64,000 nt of DNA from Adiantum capillus-veneris (lineage: Eukaryota; Streptophyta; Polypodiopsida; Polypodiales; Pteridaceae). Where the stretch lies: contig CM043961.1 in assembly GCA_014529385.2 (NCBI GenBank), positions 18,084,478 to 18,148,477 on the forward strand, in the 5' to 3' direction. The position numbers and the translations under genes are program-made. Under the pieces are notes generated by a model. The model was not told the DNA's origin and did no database searches. It worked only from the letters and a program-made list of their open reading frames with translations. Shown in pieces: positions 44,933-54,907 of the stretch (position 1 is its first letter; every line of letters starts with the position of its first letter).

Positions 44933-45532
44933 TGGTCACTCTATGGAATGGGATCCCTTAAAAGGAATATACGGTCCAAATGAGGTGACGCCTTGTGGCC
45001 TTGGTCTCCACCATCACATCACGAGGGGGATCTAGTAGTGAGCCAAGGACAAAATTGATAACCCTAGTTTACTCCTAGTGGACCGTCCTTAGCGCCAACA
45101 TTGGGGCCCCTAGTTCACTCCCAATTCATCGCGCTTGCATCACTTGGTATTGACAGTGGGACCTCATGGTTCCCATGCTTTACATGGGCATGGCAGATAT
45201 ACACTACCTTAGTTTAGTGCTTAGTTCACCCTAGTTTGCCAGTGCAATTGGACGATAAAGATCAAAGCTGCTCTGCAATTAACCACCGGCGTCCACTTCT
45301 GGTAGTCATGGGCCGAGCTTGTCGCTCCAATAGGAAAAGGGTAAGAGTGATCCCCGACGAGAGGCGCACTCTAACTGGAACATTCAAGGGTTAGTTGGCT
45401 AAGCATGGGCGCCAAAGTGTGAATGGGCGAGCTCATATAAAAGTCACATAAACCTAAAAATCATTTATTCTCTCATTTATGCAATTGAAGAGTGCTCTTG
45501 CTCCATCTCCATCTTCTTCTTCATCTCCTTGC

Positions 45533-45595
<63 letters not shown>

Positions 45596-45835
45596 TATGA
45601 TCGAGCATTGTGATGGCACGGTGGCGGCGAGGTGGTTGAGCGTGGCACGGCGGTAGCTCCCTCTTCTTCTTCGTGGCGAGGAATCCTCCACGAATGTGAG
45701 CGTAGGGCAGTGAGTGACACACCCTTGCTCTCTTGAGCTTGCTAGATTAATCTGGTTGTGTGGTTGCAGCCATTTGTGGCTCACACACAGTGTACGGCAA
45801 GTCCCTTGCTTTGACACGTGCGACAGATGCGCACA
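44933..45835 (+). repeat. Putative LTR of a Tat/Athila-type gypsy element (right end at 45835)
   Basis: Placed only because a primer site follows at 45840 and the sequence just before ends GCGCACA, i.e. in CA. The left end is not determined. It contains the compound (GT)n(GA)n tract at 45534-45595. Confidence 0.35.
45534..45595. repeat. (GT)n(GA)n compound microsatellite
   Basis: About 20 GT repeats running into about 10 GA repeats. Confidence 0.95.
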
Positions 45836-45839
45836 TTTT

Positions 45840-45857
45840 TGGCGCCGCTGCTGGGGA
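45840..45857 (+). other. Primer-binding site of tRNA-Asp type
   Basis: TGGCGCCGCTGCTGGGGA is close to the TGGCGCCGTTGCCGGGG primer site used by plant Athila/Tat gypsy elements. It supports a plus-strand element to the right. Confidence 0.6.
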
Positions 45858-46228
45858 GATGCCCTGCACTAAGCTCGAATAACACTCTATGCTGCTTTGT
45901 GATGCAATATGAGATGTAGGAAAGGTAGAGAAAGAAGGTGTGTGGCTATTGAGAAGGATTTGTGAACTTTGTTTTTGCTGCAGTGTACTGTTTTATGTTA
46001 ATAAGATGGTAGATTTTTTTGTTGCAATGTACTGTTTTCTATTGATAAGGTGTTAGGTTTAAGGTATTAGATCTATAATGTTAGATCTGCAAGGTGCAGT
46101 AAGTAGATATGTTAGTTAATTAGTTGTTGTAGTACTGTGTTAAACAATGTGTAACAGTAGCTCTGTTAGTCGCAAGTAGGTAGATTAGGTGTGTGTGCGT
46201 GCGCGGCACAATCGCGACGATCTTATCC

Positions 46229-46250
46229 ATATATATATATATATATATAT

Positions 46251-46281
<31 letters not shown>
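46229..46281. repeat. (AT)n(TTTA)n microsatellite
   Basis: About 11 AT repeats followed by 7-8 copies of TTTA. Confidence 0.95.
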
Positions 46282-46640
46282 TAAGGAAGGACCGGGATCA
46301 GGAACATTCTCCAAGCCCAAGTCCATGCCCAGGCTCAGAGGCCTCAGTCACCCTTTGGACTTACTTATTTTAGCCTCATGCCTAAGTAAAAATCGGCCCT
46401 TTTGAGGACCATCGGAGCTTCGAATAACCGAACGCTGTGCTGTAAAGCACACCACGATCCCTAAGCGATATGCTCGTTTTGAGCTATCACACGCTGTAAT
46501 CCAAAAACCAATCGTAAAAAGACATTAAAAAACATCAAAAAACATCAAAAAACGAGTGAAAACGGGATACAAAACGCCCAAAAAATCAAGCGGTTAATCT
46601 CCGAGGGTATTCGCCGATGCTTGTAGGGTGCCAAAGGCAC

Positions 46641-47503
46641 ATGCATCTGCGCTCTGGTCGTGTGCTAGAGGCCAAGAAACTAGCGAGCACTTCGACTTAT
46701 GCGGGTTCTCAATACCCACCTACCTTAGGTTACGGGCCCTCGGCGGGGACCCAAGGTAGTGCAACTCAAGACCCAAACATAGCGGCTAGTGACTCTTCAT
46801 CTGACTACGATACTATGGAAGGGAATCCTACACAAAACCCCGAACAAGTAAACAAAAACGTACATGTCTGGGGCCCCACAACCTGGATCTAGCGTGTTTA
46901 GTCGCTTTATAGAAACCTTTAGTAGAGCTACTCGCTCTGAACCTGCGGCTAGTGAAGTTAACGAAGGTGAGGGAGAGGTAGATTTGCCTTTGGTATCTCA
47001 GGGGGAGCCTATACTCCCCAAGAGTGTCCACGTCGATATCATGCCCCCTACTTTCATGGAAGACCCTGCAAAGCAATCATCCCCCGAAGTTCTACTACCC
47101 GATGGTAGGAGTCTTGCGGAGGTGCAAGAAGTTGAGCGCTATATGGAAGCGGCTAGGGAGAGGGAAATGGAGAGTTTCCTAGAACAATGCCGAGCCATGA
47201 AGGGAAAGACCCCTGGGACAACAGGAATAGCAATCCGGCAATCGAGTGCTCTTGAGTTAGTAGGCAATGTGGGTCAAACAGTGTAGGCAACAACAATGCT
47301 TCCACCTCAAGGGAAACCTCTAGTAGGCCAGGCCTAGAAGGGTTATTTCTCAACCAAAATTGGGAATATGACCTACAAACTAAAACCTTGACTGACCTGT
47401 ACATGGGTGACACATACCATATAGGTTGGTTAGATGTTGTACAATCTACTTCTAGCGCCACAATTCTAGAGGAGCGGCCAACAAATGGACTGCAATGTCA
47501 TCC
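46641..47503 (+). pseudogene. Gag-like pseudogene of the putative Tat/Athila element
   Basis: From the ATG at 46641 it reads MHLRSGRVLEAKKL, a basic RSGRVL start seen in many plant gypsy gag proteins. A Ser/Asn/acidic region follows to a stop at 46890. A one-base shift leads to SGAPQPGSSVFSRFIETFSR, PPTFMEDPA and VQEVERYMEAAREREMESFL, ending with TAG at 47284. Another shift gives NWEYDLQTKTLTDLYMGDTY to 47503. It lies about 800 bp behind the tRNA-Asp-type primer site, a normal leader distance. No capsid or zinc-knuckle motif is clear, so the gag call rests on context. Confidence 0.45.
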
Positions 47504-48781
47504 ATAGCATCATCCAATCGGAGAGGCAAAACCAAGGGATTAACATTCCTTCAGTTTTGGGGTAATACCCGACGGATGATTGCTAAATCACCCCCTAGTT
47601 ATGGAGGATCACAGTTTGATCTATTCTCATTATACTTTCAAGGAAAGAAGTCCGCAATATACCACACGGTAGTGGATGAATTCAACTTCTCAAGTTTATT
47701 CCAATCATTTTGTACATGGTTGACTATGTTGGTTACTGTTACCTGCTAGTTGAGCAGTTTCTACAAAGGGTCTTACCAAGGGATTTGACTATGTAGATTC
47801 CAATCAACAGGTTTGGATTGCAACGGCAACACCCAGGGTTTCCAGTACAATGTTGCTTGTTTTCTCAACAGGTGGACGACGTGCTCCTCTATATCTAAAT
47901 ATGGGTAAGTGAACATTCAATTAAATCTCCAGGTATGCATCTATTGATTTGGTGTTATTCCAGGTTTTAGTATGCATTGCTTGGTTTTTTCAAGTCGTTT
48001 AAATACGCTTGAATATTTCAGAGCCATGCCAAGGGCATGTTGAAACAAAGTATTTTGGGCCGTAGTGTCCACTATACATTATGTTGTTATGAACCCACTT
48101 GTCGGGTTCGATTTGGCACATGTTGTCACATGGGATACAACATGCTCTAGGAACTCAAGGAGTTTAGTTTAGCCAATGTGGAGCAATGATAATGAGGGTC
48201 CCTCTCACTCGCGTCGCAGAGTGTTTGTAGTTACCTCCACACACAAGTACATCTCATCCTTATTCGAGATATATTCCACATGTGGAGAATATGAGTCCCT
48301 GGGACTGATACTGGCACATAATTCCTAATGATGTGTTGCAACAAAGTCCCTACGTGCTGGTCGCATCCGTTCATTAGACCATTTGGAGCACACAATATCA
48401 GGAACAATTTTAGTGGCCAGAAATTGTCGGGTACTCGGTACAGACTTGTTGCGATGACAAGTGCTGTGAAACCACCTTAACAGAGGGTCATTTCTACATA
48501 TAGCCAAGTATGCTACGTTACCAAGAATGTCTCATGGTTGGTACCTAGGTGTGATTGAGCTTTCACACTCGTTATGGTTCAATTCTTGTTGAAAGGCTTT
48601 CACATACGTACCGTGGAAAGTCTCGTCATGGAATTGCGGTTTGGATAAATTTGTGTTAAATGCATGCACACTAGGTGTTATGGGCCCTAGTGTTTAACAC
48701 TGGTTTATTTGGAGCGGCGTGCCAATTCATGGACTTTATTCTCTCTGCACCTTTTCGCACTGGAAGTGCAATTTCTACTGT
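47504..48781. other. No gene seen; left flank of the chromovirus
   Basis: Short frames only. It includes small inverted repeats (for example CACTAGGTG...CCCTAGTG near 48669-48693). Similarity to the chromovirus begins abruptly at about 48782. Confidence 0.5.
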
Positions 48782-49611
48782 TGGATAAAGGCCAAGACTT
48801 TGCCCGTAGCACCAAAGGTGCCATCATAGGTAAGGAAAGAGATGCTCTTCCCTCCCTCTTTGAACTTCTTCAGCTTGGATGACCTCTTCCATGAGGCATA
48901 GGATTTCCTATGGCCTCTTCTTTTTGATGGTTCAAAGGTTGCACCATCACTTTCTTCAGAAGGTGAAGAATTTGAAGAAGGTGAAGAAGAGGGTGACCTC
49001 TTTCTCGCCTTTGTCTTGTCTTGATCTTTGTCGTCTTTACCATCACTTTCATAAGAGGAAGAGGATGAAGAAGATGGAGAAGAGGGTGTCCTCTTTTTCA
49101 CCTTTTTCTTCTCGTGCTTTTTATCATCCCTCTTTGAATTATGGCGTGGAGAAGAGTGTGATGGTCTTCTCCGCTTTGGTGGTGATGAAGAGCGTTTAGC
49201 CTGCCGTCTTCGTGGAGCCATCTCCGCCGAGGTGGTGGGAGACTCACTTGTTCCTCGTTCCTTCGGTGGAGGCTCTTGAGTTCTCCTTTGGAAAGGATAT
49301 GCATCATCAAGAAGTAAATTCTTGAGCCCTTCGTACGGATTCTCTTCTTCTTCCCGAATCTGAGAGAGACCTCTTTTGGGAGTCTCACAAGGAGGCTTCC
49401 TAGGTGTTCTCTCGTCATGGTGATGAGATTGGAGAATCCCGTGAGCACGAAGCTGCCGTTGCAGTTCGCTTTGGAGATATGGATTGCCCATGGCTTGTTG
49501 AAGCCTAGAAACAAGATAGTTAACAAGCATCGGAGCATCATTAGTAGCTTGATCATTAGCAAAATCAAAGTTATCAACATTAATTTCACTCTCTTTACTA
49601 TTGTCAGCCAT
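48782..49611 (-). pseudogene. gag: Chromovirus gag, second copy, truncated
   Basis: A clean frame MADNSKESEINVDNFDFAND of 278 codons includes a few foreign bases at the end, past 48782. It equals the first 276 or so residues of the full gag at 56659. I count about 20 amino-acid differences by eye, nearly all in the first 165 residues. The Ser/Lys/Arg-rich stretch (about residues 165-250) is almost unchanged. It lacks the capsid core, zinc knuckle and protease, so it cannot work alone. Confidence 0.85.
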
Positions 49612-50009
49612 TCTAACAACTTTTAGGTGTAAAATTTTTAGGTGTACTTTGGTACTTCAAGCCCTAGTTGCTACTCCTCTTTACCCCTTTAGAAAAAGCA
49701 CTCAAGCTATTGTACCCACAACTCAAATACCATTAATTGCAAGGAATAGAAGAGAGGGTCTTTCAACACCAAAACAGCACCGGCTCCTGTCAAGCTTCTA
49801 ATAGCTCAATAGTGGTTAAACAAGCCCCGTAGGACTCCACTATTAAGACCATAGCTCTCGACGGTGATGCCCCGTTAACTGCACAAAGGCAGGCGCACTG
49901 CAAGGCTGAAAAATCCCTAGTCTACTTACTCACAGGAAATTAATAATACCAACCATTTATAGCTAGCTTGAGGACCTCCCTTCTTGAGCAAGAAAAGAGA
50001 AACCTTGTT
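49612..50009 (-). other. Chromovirus leader, second copy
   Basis: About 400 bp between primer site and gag, matching 56660-57032 with small indels (an extra ~28 bp near 49680). No gene. Confidence 0.7.
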
Positions 50010-50020
50010 CTCTGATACCA
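50010..50020 (-). other. Primer-binding site, initiator Met tRNA type
   Basis: TGGTATCAGAG on the minus strand, two bases after the LTR end. Identical in the other copy at 57033-57043. Confidence 0.9.
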
Positions 50021-50021
50021 A

Positions 50022-51629
50022 TGTAACATTTAATGGTCTAAAAACTTATGTCTAGCGGAAATTAGCATGAACATAGTGGGCATTTCATTAGAATAGATTC
50101 CTAATGAGAATTACAAGAGTGCTTGGGTGGAGAGAGCAACAAAAAAGCATAACACCTAGTTAGATAGCATCAACAATACTTTCAAAAGAGAGAGAAATTA
50201 AGCTATTGACAAGAGTTGAGGACCGGATTTGCATGGAGCCGGTCCCCCCTCCAAAAGGCTTTGTATTATGGTTTCTCCCATCAAGAGAGACATTGTACAA
50301 TACAATTCTTTGTGTTCTTTCAAGACTAGCTAGTGCAATGAAGATGAAAGCTTCATGCACTAAGCAAAACACTTAGCAAACACAAATTTAATTATCCCCG
50401 TTCTCAAACCCAAGACCTCACACACCTTTGAAGATGGTGCGAGCTAGCAGGGTATGAGAGTAGATTGAGAGGAAGAAGGAGTATCTTACGAGAAAGATGT
50501 ACATCTCCTCACATAATCACTCATATTAGCATAGCTTAGCTTAGTAATTAGCATGGTAGAGGAGATGAGCATGCATTGAAGCTTGGCTCTTGGTTGGATT
50601 TGCATCCACATGCCAAGAGTGTGTCGATGTAGACTTCTATCTCACAAGCTTGGAGTAGGTGATGAGCTCTCCATTAAAGCTTGGGAAGAGATACTCTTCT
50701 CTTTCTTCACACCTGAGATTGTGTGAGTGTGTGTGTGATAATGCCTTGCAAAAATCAGCCCCCTCTCTCTCTTGGGCGAGCCCTCTTGCTATTTGCTCTT
50801 GCTTTTCCCCCAGTGGACCTCCCCAAGTCAAGCCAATGGCTATTAAGCAGCATAAGTGATAGCCTTCTGAAATGTGTCCCCCTTTCCCCTTTTGTGAGAG
50901 CTTAATCAATTAAACTTAATTGATTTAAATGAATTAAATCCCCATTGGACCTTTCCCCATTCTGACCAATAGGAATTAAGTAGCCCATTGGGCTGCTCAA
51001 TTGCTATTGGACCCCTTCACGGGCTCTGTCCAATAATCATCCAAGAGACTTGATTTTCATTGGTTCTTTTTGTTAAGTGTTTTAAAATTAATTATGCTAA
51101 ATTTACTCTAGCCTAATTCTCATTGGTCCACTTCAAGGGTCATCCAATAGGAATTGAGCACACTTTGGGAGGGGAGCAACTAGCTTAGGCATCTGACATG
51201 TGTCCTTCATTCCCTTTGTGTAAAGGGGCCTTGTGTGTGTGTGTGTGTGTGGCTTTCTCTCTCATCCCCTACTTGCTAGGCTCGCCCCCTCCTATGTAGG
51301 GGATATGCAAGACTTTTTTGGTCACACACAAAGCATCCAATTCCTTAAGGTTGACCTTTGGACATAACCTTTGAATTTTGGAACCTGAGCATTTTGGAAG
51401 TCTTAATGGGCTGATCCTTACGGTCTTTTTAGCCTATTGTTTCACATGGCTCTTTTGCAGATGGCCCCCCCTTTGGATCCCTATTTTCCCTCCTTTGGAT
51501 CCCTATTGTGGCCGGTTTGCTAGCTTAACCAATATTCTAGCTTTTTCTCTCCTGGCACTTCCCCATATTAAATGATCAGTTTAACATGAGAAAATCATTT
51601 AGGAGAATTAGATATTGATTATTATGACA
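50022..51629 (-). repeat. Chromovirus LTR A, 1608 bp
   Basis: On the minus strand TGTCATAATAATC ... AAATGTTACA. Aligns end to end with 57045-58681; the main length difference is the (GT)n tract (10 repeats near 51234-51253 here against about 25 there). It serves as the 3' LTR of the full copy and the 5' LTR of the truncated one. Confidence 0.9.
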
Positions 51630-51686
51630 TTACCTCTCTCTTGAAATAGATATTGGTTATTATGACATTCCCTCTCTCTTGAAATC
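51611..51686 (-). repeat. Duplicated polypurine tract and LTR edge, 38-bp unit twice
   Basis: GATATTGATTATTATGACAT and TACCTCTCTCTTGAAAT form units 51611-51648 and 51649-51686. Each holds the first 19 LTR bases plus a minus-strand AAGAGAGAGG polypurine tract. A short stem, CATAGTCG-TCCT-CGACTATG, follows at 51686-51705. Confidence 0.85.
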
Positions 51687-52049
51687 ATAGTCGTCCTCGA
51701 CTATGGTGTAGAGAAGATAAAGCATATTCATGAGTCCTTCTCTTAGCGGGTAGAGGATCCCTATGTTACCCTACGATATCATTCCACAATGGATGACTAG
51801 TCCATTTGGCGCTTGAGAGCCTGAGGCTGCCGCAAGCATGTCTGCACATTAGTCCTATCAATCTTCCATAGTAGAGTGACAAGCTCTACTTGGTGTTTGG
51901 GAGACGTCGTCTCCGCAAACTTGAACTAAGCATGCATACTACTTCATTTTTGTGCACAATAAAGAAAAAGAGAGTCTTATAAGACAAAAACTTTGTTCAT
52001 TTTTAACATTTTGTACATTTGGTTACTCTTGGGAAGCATTGTAAGCATT

Positions 52050-54886
52050 GACAAGGTTTAGGTTATCCTTTAATTTTATGCCTTGCATCCATCTAGCATC
52101 TTCAAAAGGATAATTCTTAAACTAAATAAGATATCATCGGATAGTCTTACCGCCTCTTAGTACCTTGTCTTCATGTCGGAGAATGGACTCGGGCTGCAGC
52201 ACCTTCTCTTGGTCCTCGATCTCCGGTGGGTCTTCAATAGTTGGTTCTTGAGGTGGCTCTCCTTTGTAAGGCTTTAATAGGCTCACATGGAAAGCATTGT
52301 GTATGAGCCAATGATTGGGCAACTTGAGTTGATAGGCCATCTCATTGATTGGCCTAAGAATCTGGAAGGGACCATAGTACCTTTTTGCTAGTTTAGCATA
52401 GTACTTTTGGTGGCCCGTAGGATTCTTGCCCGTTGTGTGCCTTAATCGAGCCTTGGGAAACTTTAACAAGACCCAATCATTTTCTTTAAAGGCTTGGGCT
52501 CTTCTGTGCTTGTCAGCAGCAGCCTTTTGCCTTTGCTGTGAGATAGAGATAGCATCCTTAATCTTTTGAAAAGATTCTTGTAGGTCTCGGCTATACTCAT
52601 CTGCAGTGAAGATCTTCCCATGTACTTTAAGTAGCAAGGGACTTTTTGATCTTCCCTCAATTACCTCGAAAGGTGCTTTTCCTGTGGAAGTATGTACAGT
52701 GTTATTGTAAGCATACTGCACTATCACTCTATCAAATTTATTCTTTTGGCATACCACACATTTAGAAACATACTCTTGTATGCTCACTTTCATGGTAGGC
52801 CAATAGAAGTATGTTTCAATTCCCTTTAAGGTAGACTGAATCCCTCTATGCCCCGCATAAGGTGGAGCATGAGATTCATACATTACTTTCTCACGTAGTG
52901 AGTTAGTAACACATAGTCTATTGCCATAGAGAAGATAACCATCTTGTAAAGTAAATGGTTCTTCTTTCTTGCCTAATGCAAGGGCTGAAATCACATCTCT
53001 AAAGTCGGGATCAATAGCGTACTCATCTATCATTGAAGATAGATCATTGTGAGTTGCTATGGAAACCGCATTCACTCTCGGCCGTCTTGAGAGTGCATCA
53101 GCTACTTGATTATGCTTGCCAGCAATGTGAGCAATATGAAAATGAAATTGCGAAAGGAAATTTTCCCACCTCATTTGTTTGTCGGAGAGCTTGGTCTGCG
53201 TCATGAAGTACTTAAGACTTTGGTGATCCGTTCGCAAAATGAAAGGAGTCCCCAATAAATAGTGCTTCCATGAGTCTAAGGCATGTAGAACTGCGAGGAG
53301 ATCCTTTTCATATATGCCTAGAGCTTGCTCAACAGGGTCGAGCCTTCGACTCTCATAGCCTATGGCGTGCCCTTCTTGGAGCAAAACAGCTCCAAGGCAA
53401 TCACCACAAGCATCACATTGTACTTCAAATGGTTTTGAGAGATCCGGTAGTGTAAGCACAGGTTGAGAGATAAGCTTTTCTTTAAGCTTATGGCGTGCCC
53501 TTCTTGGAGCAAAACAGCTCCAAGGCAATCACCACAAGCATCACATTGTACCTCAAATGGTTTTCAGAGATCCGGTAGTGTAAGCACAGGTTGAGAGATA
53601 AGCTTTTCTTTAAGCTTTTCGAAAGCATTGTTCTCCTTAGCAGACCATGTATACCTAACGCTTTTCTTTGTTAGGTCATGTAATGGTCCCGCAATTTGTG
53701 AGAACTTTTCTATGAAGCGTCTATAGTATGCACACATACCTATAAAGCTTCTTAGTTCATGAAGATTCTTTGGTTTAGGCCATCCTTTTATTACCTCTAA
53801 CTTTGATGGATCCATTTGGATGCCATCTTGAGAGATAATGTGACCTAAATACTGAATCTCTTGCAAGAAAAATTCACTTTTCTTTCGATTAACATAAAGT
53901 TTATTCTCTCTTAAAACTTGAAATATTACCTGGAGGTGTTGCTTGTGTTCGTCTAATGAATTAGAGTAGATGATAATATCATCAAAGAACACTCCAGTGA
54001 AGGTTCGATGAGGCCTAAACAGCTTCTCCATCAAGCGGTTGAATGTGGCTGGTGCATTGGTCAAGCCAAAAGGCATGACAATGTATTCGTAAAGACCAAA
54101 TGTGGTGCAAAATGCGGTCTTTACAATGTCTTGATCAACTATCCTTATTTGATGATAGCCACTTTTTAGGTCAATCCTACTAAAGTGGGTCGATCCTTGT
54201 AGCTTATCAAATAGGTCTTCTACCCGTGGAACGGGAAACCTATTCTTGATAGTGATCCTATTTAGTGCTCTATAGTCGACACACATACGATATGTGCCAT
54301 CTTTCTTTTGCACTAATAGCACAGGTGAGCAAAATGGAGATGAGCTAGGCCTAACCATGCCCTTCTCTACTAACTCATGCACTTGCCGCATAATCTCCTC
54401 TTGTTGAGCTTGAGAAACTCTATAAGGAGGTTTGTTAGGCGGTGAACTTCCTGGAAGAAGTTCAATTGCATGGTCATCATTACCTCGTTTAGGAGGTAGC
54501 TCACAAGAGACATCGTCAATAAAAACATCTTGAAACCCCTTGAGAAAATTGGATAACTCTAATTCCTTTTGGTTGCTTTTATCTTCTTTTGCTAAAGCAT
54601 TAGGTTCATTTTGAGAATCTTTAACAAAAATCATGTACACGAAAATAGAGCTCTTTATTGACTTGTTGAAAGCTGGTGTATGTACAATGGGGATAGTGTT
54701 ACCCATTTCCTTAGCATCTATATACATGTCTTTTTCCCTGAACTTAAAGGAGATTCTCCTTTCAGGAAATTTAACATTGGCAGCCAGGCGTTCAAACCAT
54801 GGTGCCCCTAGGATTACATCCTCATGCTTGAGAGGAGAGATAAAGAAGTCCTCTTTGTCCACATAGCTTTGAACATGAAGCCTCAA
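52050..54886 (-). pseudogene. pol: Chromovirus pol: protease end, RT, RNase H, partial integrase, chromodomain
   Basis: In frame with gag after a TAA. The protease end has HEDVILGAPWF. RT has YRMCVDYRALN, FSRIDLKSGYHQIR, the catalytic VFFDDIIIYS near 53985, and YLGHIIS. RNase H has DACGDCLGAVLLQEG and TDHQSLKYF to VADALSRRP. A 128-bp duplication (53363-53618) with a TGA splits the frame between RT and RNase H. The integrase HHCC finger (HAPPYAGHRG, CVVCQKNK) is followed at once by VQYAYNNTVHTSTGK, so the catalytic D-D-E core is missing. The end shows YQLKLPNHWLIHNAFHVSLL and a chromodomain remnant (YLI, then FKNYPFEDARW, near 52125-52085) with two nonsense codons. This copy cannot integrate by itself. 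Confidence 0.9.
53363..53618. repeat. 128-bp tandem duplication in pol
   Basis: TGGCGTGCCCTTCTTGGAGC begins at 53363 and at 53491. Since 128 is not a multiple of three, it shifts the frame. The second copy also has a C-to-G change that makes a stop (TCA to TGA, minus strand). Confidence 0.9.
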
Positions 54887-54907
54887 TTTCCCGATTAAGG
54901 GAGTGAC

